Below, one piece after another: positions 1-6,807 of a stretch of 64,000 nt of DNA (positions are counted from its first letter, which is position 1; the number at the start of each line of letters is the position of its first letter). This DNA is from a virus: positions 1 through 64,000 of IMG/VR virus record IMGVR_UViG_3300022538_000472. One strand, given 5' to 3'. The notes below the pieces were generated by a model. The model was given only the letters and a program-made list of their open reading frames with translations, was not told the DNA's origin and ran no database searches. The position numbers were made by a program, and so were the translations under genes.

Positions 1-2
1 AG

Positions 3-1154
3 AAGTGCCGGGCCGCCGAGGCTGAACGTGACCAGATACGCAAAGAGGCGCAGGAGCAAAGCGACCTGGTACAGCGCGACTGGCCCTGCCCCGCGGAGGC
101 AGAGGGGCTGAGGCGGCAGTTGACGAAGGCAGAAGCACAGATAGCCGCCGCCAAGGAGACCGTGGAATTCTTGTATGATTTCTGGGACGGCAGTGCACTG
201 GTGGCGCGTTCTTCAGGCTACGAGGAGGAAATAAGCGCGGCCTGGAACAATCTTTTGGAGGCAAGCGGCGCTTTCGGCAAGCCACAGGAGCGAGATAATG
301 AGGCACAGTCCGATTGCCCCGTAGAAGAGGACAGGCGGCGGCAGCAAATGGATGAGGCATACGAACATGCCAGTCTCATGATGACTGAAGGAGTACATCT
401 CAAACAGCAGTTGGCGAAGACAGAGACGGAGCGCGACCATTGGCGCGAAGTGACGCGACAAGAACGCGCCTGGGTGCGCAAAGAACAAGGACGATCGGCG
501 AGGGCAGAGGCACAGATAGCCGCCATTGTTGAGGCGGCAGAGGCACTAATAGAACAATCGTATCCGGGGATTGAGCGAACAGACCGGGCGGCAGTGAAGA
601 TTAACATAGCCAGAGGCAATCTTCGAGAAGTGCTAGAGTACCGCAGCGACGCCGCCGCGAAACTACTGGAGCGGCTGGAGGAAGCTGAATCTACTGTGCG
701 CGTACATGAGCATGCACTGAATGAACGAGACAAGATACTGGCCACTGAGCGCCGGTTGCGACGGGAGGCAGAGCAGCTTGCTAAAGGTTTTCACTCTACG
801 CTATTGGAAGTACATGGGGCACTAGATGAATATGAACTAGGCGCTTATGATGAACCTACTGCGAATGCCAAAACTCGTATCCTTTGGCTGGGCCAATTAG
901 TTGATGAAGCTGAACAACGTGCCGAACGCGCCGAGGCCCTGGCCGCGCTGGCGACGCCAGAAATGGCGGATTTACTGGAATGGCTAGCAGAGGTCGCCGA
1001 CACCTGGGGCGACTGGGATGCCTATGGCGTGGAACTGGAAATCCGGCTTGGCAAGGCGGGCAAACAATTTCCGCAGACGGATATATCTATACAAGATGCC
1101 TCGGACATCCACGGGCAACTAAAAAAGGCCACTATGTCTTTGAGCACATTCTGA
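3..1154 (+). CDS. Coiled-coil protein, 5' end outside window
   Basis: The reading frame is open from the first bases, so the true start lies upstream. A TTG at 120 is the first possible start inside the window but is not convincing. The protein is rich in A, E, R, Q and L, with heptad-like spacing and repeated segments such as RAEAQIAA that suggest internal duplication. No enzyme motif is seen. The last 35 or so residues (after about 1040) are of a different character and overlap an HNH endonuclease in another frame, so the natural C-terminus may have been replaced. The function is unknown; a structural or scaffold-like phage protein is possible. Confidence 0.7.
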   Translation, partial: KCRAAEAERDQIRKEAQEQSDLVQRDWPCPAEAEGLRRQLTKAEAQIAAAKETVEFLYDFWDGSALVARSSGYEEEISAAWNNLLEASGAFGKPQERDNEAQSDCPVEEDRRRQQMDEAYEHASLMMTEGVHLKQQLAKTETERDHWREVTRQERAWVRKEQGRSARAEAQIAAIVEAAEALIEQSYPGIERTDRAAVKINIARGNLREVLEYRSDAAAKLLERLEEAESTVRVHEHALNERDKILATERRLRREAEQLAKGFHSTLLEVHGALDEYELGAYDEPTANAKTRILWLGQLVDEAEQRAERAEALAALATPEMADLLEWLAEVADTWGDWDAYGVELEIRLGKAGKQFPQTDISIQDASDIHGQLKKATMSLSTF

Positions 1155-1297
1155 TGATGGAAGAGCATCTAGGCCGCTTCCTAATAGAAGAAGAGGTTAT
1201 ACATCATATTAACGGCAAGACTACAGACAACCGACTAGAAAATCTGGAGCTTCTCACACGCTCAGAGCATGCCACGCTTCACCACAATACAAGATGA
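980..1297 (+). CDS. HNH homing endonuclease, short
   Basis: The frame encodes a compact HNH nuclease of the phage type. An N-terminal NPAWQGG and GYIYTRCLGHP stretch leads to the EHILMMEEHLGR helix, then HHINGKTTDNRLENLELL with the catalytic HH and N, and a final H-rich tail. Such proteins nick DNA and spread by homing. It overlaps the end of the coiled-coil gene in a different frame. The ATG at 980 lacks a good ribosome site, and the family signature only begins near 1037. It may therefore be expressed by coupling or frameshifting, or be a captured C-terminal fragment. Confidence 0.75.
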   Translation: MASRGRRHLGRLGCLWRGTGNPAWQGGQTISADGYIYTRCLGHPRATKKGHYVFEHILMMEEHLGRFLIEEEVIHHINGKTTDNRLENLELLTRSEHATLHHNTR

Positions 1298-1323
1298 AAT
1301 AACAAGAAGATAGGAGCAAATCA

Positions 1324-1635
1324 ATGAAAGTGGGACTTTTGATCTTTGACGACGACTCAAGGTACAACCTAGCCGAGAAGGTACGGCGAGCAGCACGACA
1401 GTACAAGCGGAAGTTCAGAGAGGCTCCCGACATCTGCCATGTGCACCCATCGGAATTCACGGCGGTTCCGCCTGGTGAGACAGTGGCTGCACAGGCACTC
1501 GTTGGAGGAGTGGAGGTAATCGCGTCCTCCACGACACTACGGCATCATTTTCTCATAGAACGCAAGGAAAACCAAGTCAATGATAATGCTAATCCAGTTG
1601 TCAACGGAGCACCGGCTGTGGCTCCTACGCCATAG
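1324..1635 (+). CDS. Conserved small phage protein
   Basis: A 103-residue protein starts at an ATG preceded by AGGAG. The N-terminal part has an alpha/beta look (VGLLIFDDD), followed by a basic helix. A stretch beginning ICHVHPSEF and the motif GGVEV belong to a type often met in phage and bacterial accessory regions: proteins that describe a locus and its Cys/His site without known function. The C-terminus is rich in N, P and A and is probably disordered. I do not assign a function. Confidence 0.65.
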   Translation: MKVGLLIFDDDSRYNLAEKVRRAARQYKRKFREAPDICHVHPSEFTAVPPGETVAAQALVGGVEVIASSTTLRHHFLIERKENQVNDNANPVVNGAPAVAPTP

Positions 1636-1645
1636 ATTGAACGAG

Positions 1646-1726
1646 ATGTTTGACCAGGTCTTTCCCCTTTTGCTCTTGGCATTGATTTGGTCGTCGACGC
1701 TTATCATATTACTCTCAGGGAGGTAA
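1646..1726 (+). CDS. Tiny single-pass membrane peptide (putative)
   Basis: The ATG at 1646 opens 26 codons: a short hydrophilic start, then a continuous hydrophobic segment of about 18 residues (FPLLLLALIWSSTLIILL), ending at TAA 1724-1726. The stop overlaps the ribosome site (GGGAGG) of the next gene, so translation could be coupled. No strong ribosome site is visible upstream. It is called because this genome has a series of similar mini membrane proteins. Confidence 0.35.
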   Translation: MFDQVFPLLLLALIWSSTLIILLSGR

Positions 1727-1730
1727 AACG

Positions 1731-2087
1731 ATGGAATTAGGAAGGACGAGCACATCCAAAATGGGATTGGGGCTTATTGCCCTCATAGTAGCTCTGGCCG
1801 CGCTGTGGCTGGCATTCTCGGCCTCCGGGCCAAAGGTGCCAGAGATTCCAGTGCCAGTGCCAAAGGTTCAACGAGCCACCGAGCAGGAAATGGAACAGGC
1901 ACGGGAGAACCTAGTAGACGCTATTTGGCGTCGAGATCAAGTAGAGGCATTGCGAATCGCAGAGTGGCTGGATGAGCAGCACGGCTTCGAGGCACACGTC
2001 ATCGTCATCACGAAGGTTGTCCGAGACTGGTGCGCACTCAATGGTCAGGAACTAGACTTTTGCAAGGAGGAAGACAGTGCCAAATAA
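1731..2087 (+). CDS. Membrane-anchored small protein
   Basis: Good GGGAGG ribosome site 8 bases before the ATG. Residues 11-30 form one hydrophobic membrane helix (GLGLIALIVALAALWLAFSA). A Pro/Val-rich linker and a charged amphipathic helical domain follow, which would face one side of the membrane. No recognised family. Confidence 0.6.
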   Translation: MELGRTSTSKMGLGLIALIVALAALWLAFSASGPKVPEIPVPVPKVQRATEQEMEQARENLVDAIWRRDQVEALRIAEWLDEQHGFEAHVIVITKVVRDWCALNGQELDFCKEEDSAK

Positions 2088-2244
2088 AGGGAACGATGAA
2101 AGAAACTGGAGCGAATGGGATTCCTGGTGTTACCTGCGGGCCAACAATCCAACGCACGGCGAGTGGCAGTTGGTGATAGTGGCAGGACTGACGCTGATTG
2201 GACTGATAGCAGCGGTAGTGAAGTGCTGGATGATGATGAGGTGA
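2077..2244 (+). CDS. Mini membrane protein, 55 aa
   Basis: A GTG start overlaps the end of the preceding gene and is preceded by a near-perfect AAGGAGG. The N-terminal half is polar and Trp-rich. The second half is one membrane helix (VIVAGLTLIGLIAAVV) followed by KCWMMMR. It has a strong ribosome site, so it is likely translated. Function unknown; part of a run of small membrane genes. Confidence 0.55.
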   Translation: MPNKGNDERNWSEWDSWCYLRANNPTHGEWQLVIVAGLTLIGLIAAVVKCWMMMR

Positions 2245-2245
2245 G

Positions 2246-2380
2246 ATGATGTCAAGGAATAAACAGGAAAAGGATGAACAAGAACTAATCGAAAAGTGGT
2301 GCCTAGCAGCAATGGTACTGGCACTGCTTGGCATATCATTGGCGTGCACAAGCCTCTGGCTCTGGGCCACCATGAGATAG
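2246..2380 (+). CDS. Mini membrane protein, 44 aa
   Basis: The start ATG lies one base after the stop of the previous mini-gene and is preceded by GAGGTGAG. A charged N-terminus (KQEKDEQELIEKW) is followed by a single hydrophobic helix (LAAMVLALLGISLACTSLWLW). It stops three bases before the ERCC4 nuclease start, so it probably sits in the same transcript. Confidence 0.5.
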   Translation: MMSRNKQEKDEQELIEKWCLAAMVLALLGISLACTSLWLWATMR

Positions 2381-2383
2381 CCA

Positions 2384-3319
2384 ATGCCAATCCTTGCCGA
2401 CAGTACAGAGCTTAGACAAGGCACACGCCTGCCACCCGCCGTCACTGCGCAGTGTACAGAGCTGCCAGGATTGGAAATGGTCACTGGTGCTGACCTCCTC
2501 ATAACAGTGGGGAAAGTGCCACCCGACGTGCGGTGTCTGAAAGGACTCAGCGCCGCCGACCTGGGGGACAGTCCTGGGGAGACTGTACAGAAATGTGGCC
2601 TGTCGCTGCCAGAAGCACTCATAGCGCACGCTTTCAAGAAGGCATGTGAGAACGGACTACTGGCGCAAAGGAAGACCGGCTATGATCTTGCTTCCTCTGT
2701 CCCTGAGTACTCCAGAATCCTTGCCAAGATGCTCAGATGGACAGACCGTCCTTGGCTCACGTTCATAGGAGACCTGAAAGCGGACAAGAATGGGATGGCA
2801 ATCATAGACGGTAATAGAGACCTCAAAGGATTCTCATATAACGCCGTACAAGGCGCACTGGAGGCTTGGCAGGATGAAGGTGGACGTGTCACATTCCTGA
2901 GCCGCGATTCGCTGTTTGCTCCCTGGATTGCACGCCAGCTGGACAAACTGCGTGCACCAAAGGCAGAAAAGATACTGCCACCACGTAGAATCACACGACC
3001 TATCATTGGGCCTGAGAGCAACGTCAAGCCTTGGCGCAGTACGTTGATGTCCTTTCCTGACATGGGATTAGAACTCGCGAATCGCATAGCGGAGGGAAAT
3101 GCGACACTGGTAAGTTGCCTAGAATGGATTACTTGTCCTGACTGGCTGAAGAAGGCGTCAACGAGTAGACCAAAAGGGATTGGCGTACCGACAGTCAGGA
3201 AATGGCGCAGATGGCTGGGATTGAACGAGGACTGCCTGCAAGTATTGGTGGCGGCTGTGCCAGAGGGGACTGAACCAAAAGTCGTGTTCGTGGAGGTAGA
3301 ATCTAATGAAATTGGATGA
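2384..3319 (+). CDS. ERCC4/XPF-type nuclease with HhH domain
   Basis: The N-terminus ILADSTELRQG fits the ERCC4 DxxE strand. The core LLAQRKTGYDLASS, around residues 92-105, matches the ERCC4 motif (V/I)ERKxxxDLxxS, except that the usual E is Q here. Segments after it (LTFIGDL, FSYNAVQGALEAWQ, VTFLSRDSLFAPWIARQL) match the rest of the nuclease fold. The C-terminal part, around 225-290, looks like a helix-hairpin-helix region. Such proteins cut branched or flap DNA in phage replication or recombination. The Glu to Gln change may reduce activity. Confidence 0.72.
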   Translation: MPILADSTELRQGTRLPPAVTAQCTELPGLEMVTGADLLITVGKVPPDVRCLKGLSAADLGDSPGETVQKCGLSLPEALIAHAFKKACENGLLAQRKTGYDLASSVPEYSRILAKMLRWTDRPWLTFIGDLKADKNGMAIIDGNRDLKGFSYNAVQGALEAWQDEGGRVTFLSRDSLFAPWIARQLDKLRAPKAEKILPPRRITRPIIGPESNVKPWRSTLMSFPDMGLELANRIAEGNATLVSCLEWITCPDWLKKASTSRPKGIGVPTVRKWRRWLGLNEDCLQVLVAAVPEGTEPKVVFVEVESNEIG

Positions 3320-3620
3320 ACGCATCCTGTATGACTTTGTACAGCAAGCCAGAGATGCACTCGCTTTAGAGAATAAGAGTATCTTGGCAATGCATGGTAG
3401 CTCAGAGTCCTTCGCCTGGAATTATATGATAAAGCCAGATGAAATGGACTGGTGGGAATTCGGCATTTACTCCTGGGCCGTTGGCGCAGAGTTAGTCGCA
3501 CAAAAAGTCCTGAAAATAGACAAGTGGAAGAAGCGCGGCCTGACTGGACATAATCCACTCAGGCTGCGATTGAGCAAAAAGTGGTACAATGAGAATAGGA
3601 AAAAGGAGGAAGCAAAGTGA
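3306..3620 (+). CDS. Hypothetical protein
   Basis: A 104-residue protein starts inside the end of the ERCC4 gene, behind GTGGAGGT. It is mixed helical, with a Trp-rich centre (MDWWEFGIYSWAVGAELVAQ) and a basic C-terminus. No motif is recognised. It overlaps the next gene by four bases, so the ERCC4 gene, this gene and the ATPase appear translationally coupled. Confidence 0.55.
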   Translation: MKLDERILYDFVQQARDALALENKSILAMHGSSESFAWNYMIKPDEMDWWEFGIYSWAVGAELVAQKVLKIDKWKKRGLTGHNPLRLRLSKKWYNENRKKEEAK

Positions 3621-4723
3621 CAAAGCGTATCTGGTTCATAACCGGTGGCAAGGGTGCAGGAAAATCTACAGCAGCCTGCCGATTCGCTCGACCATCTGAG
3701 ACAGACAAAATGGTCGTATTTGACACTGAGGACAGCCTATCCGACATCCTAGAACAGAATGAACATAACAAGGTTGCCTTCGGCGAGTACATCAGAGGTT
3801 ACGAACGTTTCAAATTCACGGACGACATGCTCGACGCTGTAGCGAGAGGCAAACTCCCCTGGGTCTCTGACAAAAAGAAGAAGTTTGCCCTGGTGGGATA
3901 CTGGGAATGGTTTGTCCGGATTCTCAGCGAGAAACTGAAACCAGAGCACCGTTTCCTGGTCATCGACACGATTCAACCCATCGAGGCGGCGGCGGCAGCC
4001 TGGGCAGAGGTCAACAAGAAGTTATCCGGTTGGACAGGCAAGACAGCCTACGGTGGTCTCGAAATCGAAGCGGTGCGTCCGCTTCTCGACAACACCTTTG
4101 AGGCAATCAGCAAGAGAGGCATCACTGATATCCTGATAACGGCCCACACAAAGACCCCCTGGGTCGAGTACGCACCACGGAAATCGAGACCAGTACCAGG
4201 GAAGGTCAAGCCTGGTAGTAGGCTTAAACTATGGTCTCCGCTCAGCACTGCAATGTTCTGGATGGTTCGTCCGCCCTATCCCATCAATCCACAAGGTATA
4301 CCATCAGCCATTGTTCTCAAGGCCAGAGCAGGAGACGCCAAGATAGACAAAGAAGCAGACGAATGGATTACATCATCGCCAATCCCCCCTAGAATACCGG
4401 CGTTCACCTGGCAGGCATGGCGGCAATACAGACAGTCAGGATGGAATCCAATGAACCCACAGCCCGGCGAGACATTACTGCCAGAGGAAGAGCGCATGAT
4501 GTCAGAGTTGCTTAGCGATGCAGAACACCAGTTGATGATACTAGGAGCGCAAATTGCGTTGAGGGAAGAGCAACAAGAACACGGTGCATTGTTTGTACAG
4601 CAGCCAGCTCCAGAGCCAGAAGTTGACATAATGGCACTGGCCGCTGAGGGTAAGTCGGCGGAAGAGATAGTGGCGATTGTTAATAAGCCGCTGCCAGTCG
4701 TGAAGGCAATGATGGGTCTATAG
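3617..4723 (+). CDS. RecA/Sak4-like P-loop ATPase
   Basis: Excellent ribosome site (AAGGAGG) before a GTG start. Walker A is GGKGAGKST at residues 9-17; a Walker B-like strand is FLVIDT near 113-118; ITAHTKTPWVEY near 175 fits a sensor/RecA-type strand. The arrangement resembles phage Sak4 and other single-domain RecA-like ATPases that act in single-strand annealing or recombination, though the protein is longer than usual. The last 30 residues form a separate helical motif (AEGKSAEEIVAIVNKPLP) repeated in two other genes here. Role in recombination or replication is inferred. Confidence 0.65.
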   Translation: MTKRIWFITGGKGAGKSTAACRFARPSETDKMVVFDTEDSLSDILEQNEHNKVAFGEYIRGYERFKFTDDMLDAVARGKLPWVSDKKKKFALVGYWEWFVRILSEKLKPEHRFLVIDTIQPIEAAAAAWAEVNKKLSGWTGKTAYGGLEIEAVRPLLDNTFEAISKRGITDILITAHTKTPWVEYAPRKSRPVPGKVKPGSRLKLWSPLSTAMFWMVRPPYPINPQGIPSAIVLKARAGDAKIDKEADEWITSSPIPPRIPAFTWQAWRQYRQSGWNPMNPQPGETLLPEEERMMSELLSDAEHQLMILGAQIALREEQQEHGALFVQQPAPEPEVDIMALAAEGKSAEEIVAIVNKPLPVVKAMMGL

Positions 4724-4732
4724 AGGTATCAC

Positions 4733-5012
4733 ATGAATACATTCGGCGGTTACACTTTCACCTGTCCTATCTGCAATCAACGTGACTGTGCCTGGTGGCG
4801 TTTGGCGTGCGACGAGGAAGGAAAGCCACTACGAAGTGAGTTGTTCTGTACCAAAACTGGTCAGACTCTCACAAATAAGAACATTCTGCAAGCCTTGCTG
4901 GAAGAGTGGGGAGATTCACTGCCCGACTCAATACGGATAACGTTGGGAGAAAAACCACCTGACCGTCAACAAGCCGCTGCCGGTCGTGAAGGCTATGATA
5001 GCAGGACAATGA
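4733..5012 (+). CDS. Zinc-ribbon-like protein with frameshifted C-terminus
   Basis: Translation starts at ATG 4733. The N-terminal part has CPICNQRDC and a later FCTKTG, suggesting a small metal-binding ribbon, followed by helical sequence. At about 4945-4965 the frame changes. The downstream frame encodes VNKPLPVVKAMIAGQ and stops at 5010-5012, repeating the C-terminus of the preceding ATPase with only silent differences over its core. The original frame instead runs into the next gene. So either a +1 shift occurs at the A5 run near 4950, or there is a mutation or sequence error. Confidence 0.5.
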
Positions 5013-5161
5013 CCTGGCCCGAACGCATAGACATTGCACTGAGCATCGCTGCTCATGTCCCCTGGCGCTGGTTTGCCATAGGTGCAATTTGTGGCATGGT
5101 TGTCAGTGCAATAGTGGTGGGAATAGCGGTCGTAGTCGTGGGACTGGAGCAAGACAGATAA
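5009..5161 (+). CDS. Mini membrane protein, 50 aa
   Basis: The ATG at 5009 overlaps the TGA of the shifted frame above as ATGA, the arrangement typical of coupled genes. The product has a short amphipathic start and one long hydrophobic helix (FAIGAICGMVVSAIVVGIAV). In the uncorrected frame it is fused to the zinc-ribbon gene; the ATGA junction argues for a separate start. Confidence 0.5.
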   Translation: MTWPERIDIALSIAAHVPWRWFAIGAICGMVVSAIVVGIAVVVVGLEQDR

Positions 5162-5172
5162 CGGGAGGAAAA

Positions 5173-5391
5173 ATGGACGTAGGAGATTGTATCATCTGCC
5201 CTGGGTGTGGCTGGACGGGCGAGAACGGCATTAGTGAACTAAAGCGAGGCACTTGCCCCAGGTGCGGCTATGAGAACGGTGTACCACCCAACCGCCTGCT
5301 CACATTGAGTGAGATGAGAAAGTGCGATATGGAATACAATGATGTCAGACTAGATTTGTTCTTGGAAGCGTATATCGCGCTGCTACAATGA
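5173..5391 (+). CDS. Small zinc-ribbon protein
   Basis: GGGAGG lies seven bases before the ATG. The 72-residue product has CPGCG and CPRCG knuckles about 20 residues apart, the pattern of a rubredoxin-like zinc ribbon. Its C-terminal half is helical. It may bind nucleic acid or a protein partner; nothing more specific can be said. Confidence 0.6.
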   Translation: MDVGDCIICPGCGWTGENGISELKRGTCPRCGYENGVPPNRLLTLSEMRKCDMEYNDVRLDLFLEAYIALLQ

Positions 5392-5411
5392 CGGAGAAAA
5401 GGAGATAGGAA

Positions 5412-6008
5412 ATGGAAAAGTATAAAGTGAAGTTGACGTTTACAGAGCCAATACTGGGGACAATTCCCAAAGACCCAGAGATATACGCTGGGTACATCGC
5501 CACCAAGGCTGCCTTGACAGATGAGCAGGTTGCTGAGGAGTTGGCAACGGTGGAGAAAGTGGAGGAGAAAGGCTGGACAGGCTTTCACATGCTGGACGGT
5601 AAGCCAGTGCTCTATGACTATGTGCTCAAAGGCTTCTTTAAGGGCGCTTGTGGTGCACTGAGGCGCGTCAGTGATACCAGATCGTACAAAATCAAGGCGT
5701 ACAAGAAGATCATCGACGGCCTGGTATTCATCACGCCCCGACGCATCCCGCTGATATTGCCAGAAGGTGAGGAACTAGGTGTGCTAGAGCGTCCGTTGCG
5801 GGCGCAAACAGCGCAAGGCGAGCGCGTGACACTGGCCCGTTCTGACACCTGCCCAGTGGGAACTACGCTGGAGTTCACTGTGACGATCTTGGGGCAGGTG
5901 AGCGAAGCACTGCTGAGAGAATGGCTGGACTATGGAGCACTGCTGGGATTGGGTCAATGGCGCTCAGCAGGTTGGGGCCGTTTCGAGTACACGATGGAAA
6001 AAGCATAG
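5412..6008 (+). CDS. Conserved phage protein, RAMP-like C-terminus
   Basis: A 198-residue protein with an AAAAGGAG ribosome site. It begins KVKLTFTEPILGTIPKDPEIY, a start I recognise from a conserved but uncharacterised phage protein family. The C-terminus LLGLGQWRSAGWGRFE resembles the glycine-rich loop of RAMP (Cas5/Cas7-like) folds, which bind RNA. No CRISPR array or cas gene is present in the window, so a CRISPR role is not supported. It is followed directly by the degenerate repeat tract at 6009, which may be linked to it. Confidence 0.6.
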   Translation: MEKYKVKLTFTEPILGTIPKDPEIYAGYIATKAALTDEQVAEELATVEKVEEKGWTGFHMLDGKPVLYDYVLKGFFKGACGALRRVSDTRSYKIKAYKKIIDGLVFITPRRIPLILPEGEELGVLERPLRAQTAQGERVTLARSDTCPVGTTLEFTVTILGQVSEALLREWLDYGALLGLGQWRSAGWGRFEYTMEKA

Positions 6009-6505
6009 CAATGGCACCGCGGGGCAATACTGGGCCCTGCCGCGCGGAGCAATAGCATGATGTCCTGCCTTGCATAGATAAGCACAGCAACAGCGCGGCG
6101 GCGGCACAGCAATGTGGAGCGGTATGGGGCGATGTGAGGCGACAAATAGCACAGCAACAGTTTGGCCCCGCGTGGCGATGCGAGGCAACAGCAATGCAGA
6201 GTCATGCACGGTGCCGCAAAGTAGGGCAACAGCGTTGCCAACCGGTGCGGAGCGCGGACATGACCAGCAATAGTATCGCGTAGCATGGTAATGCCGTGCG
6301 CAGCAGTAGATGGGCAGAGCCATGAGACGCAAGGCATAGCGACAGCACGGGTGGGCGGTGCAAAACAGCACGCAGCAATAGGCAAAGTATAGCTGGGCTA
6401 CGCACTGCAAAGCAAAGGAATTGCATAGCCACCCAATGTTTCGCTCAGCAACAGCGTGGCAGCGCAGTGCCCAACGCGGCCAACCGTAGCATAGCAAAGA
6501 AAAGG
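6009..6505 (+). repeat. Degenerate pentamer-periodic tract, non-coding
   Basis: About 500 bases without a credible gene. The sequence is made of short purine-rich units around GCAAC, GCATA, GCGGC, GCGAT and GGCAA, spaced at about five bases with drift, for example repeated gcacagcaacagc and ggcatagcgacagc. No unit is copied exactly for long, so this is not a simple microsatellite. Apparent long reading frames on the minus strand are an artefact of the repetition. It ends at a ribosome site for the next mini-gene. Function unknown; it follows the RAMP-like gene directly. Confidence 0.6.
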
Positions 6506-6513
6506 AGAGATAG

Positions 6514-6624
6514 ATGAGCAAGAAACAAATCAACATCGTCGCTGTACTGTTCTGCATAGACCTAGGGTTTGCACTTGGGTGGCTCGTAGTCGTCGCAGCG
6601 CAGGTACTCCTGCCTGCTAGATGA
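6514..6624 (+). CDS. Mini membrane protein, 36 aa
   Basis: AAAAGGAGAG lies just upstream of the ATG. The product has a basic start (MSKKQ) and a single long hydrophobic helix ending LLPAR. It closes the block before the GIY-YIG cassette. Confidence 0.5.
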   Translation: MSKKQINIVAVLFCIDLGFALGWLVVVAAQVLLPAR

Positions 6625-6632
6625 CCAGATGC

Positions 6633-6661
6633 TTGACAAAAGGCCCCAACCATGCTACAAT
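6633..6661 (+). promoter_or_regulatory. Sigma70 promoter of GIY-YIG cassette
   Basis: TTGACA at 6633-6638, a 17-base spacer and TACAAT at 6656-6661, with TG one base before the -10 (extended -10). This is close to consensus. The predicted transcript starts around 6668, within the first arm of the structured leader. Confidence 0.8.
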
Positions 6662-6663
6662 AT

Positions 6664-6807
6664 AGGTGTCAAGCCAACTCAGTAGGATGTTTTGTCTTAG
6701 GCCAGAACGTCTTAGTCGCAGATAAAGCACCCTCTGTCATAGGAGCGTTAAGCATCCTATCGGTTGGCTTGACACCTGGCCGAAACTATGATGGAGGGTG
6801 TTTTGTC
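6664..6807 (+). ncRNA. Pseudoknotted leader RNA, copy A
   Basis: Helix S1 pairs 6664-6678 with 6763-6777 (15 perfect base pairs), extended inside by 6683-6689 with 6753-6759. Helix S2 pairs 6728-6742 with 6786-6800 (15 pairs counting GU). The 5' arm of S2 lies in the S1 loop and its 3' arm lies outside, so the two interlock as a pseudoknot. GGCC at 6700-6703 can also pair with 6778-6781. The 3' arm of S2 contains GGAGGG (6793-6798), the ribosome site of the endonuclease, and is followed by TTTT. It looks like a leader that hides its ribosome site or ends transcription. Confidence 0.65.

Noticed and set aside
6009-6505. CRISPR array next to the RAMP-like gene
   Set aside because: No repeat-spacer structure of fixed length; units are about five bases and degenerate.
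5954-6653. Long Cys/Ala-rich minus-strand frames across 5954-6653
   Set aside because: They are produced by the GC-rich pentamer repeats; no ribosome site and protein-like composition absent.
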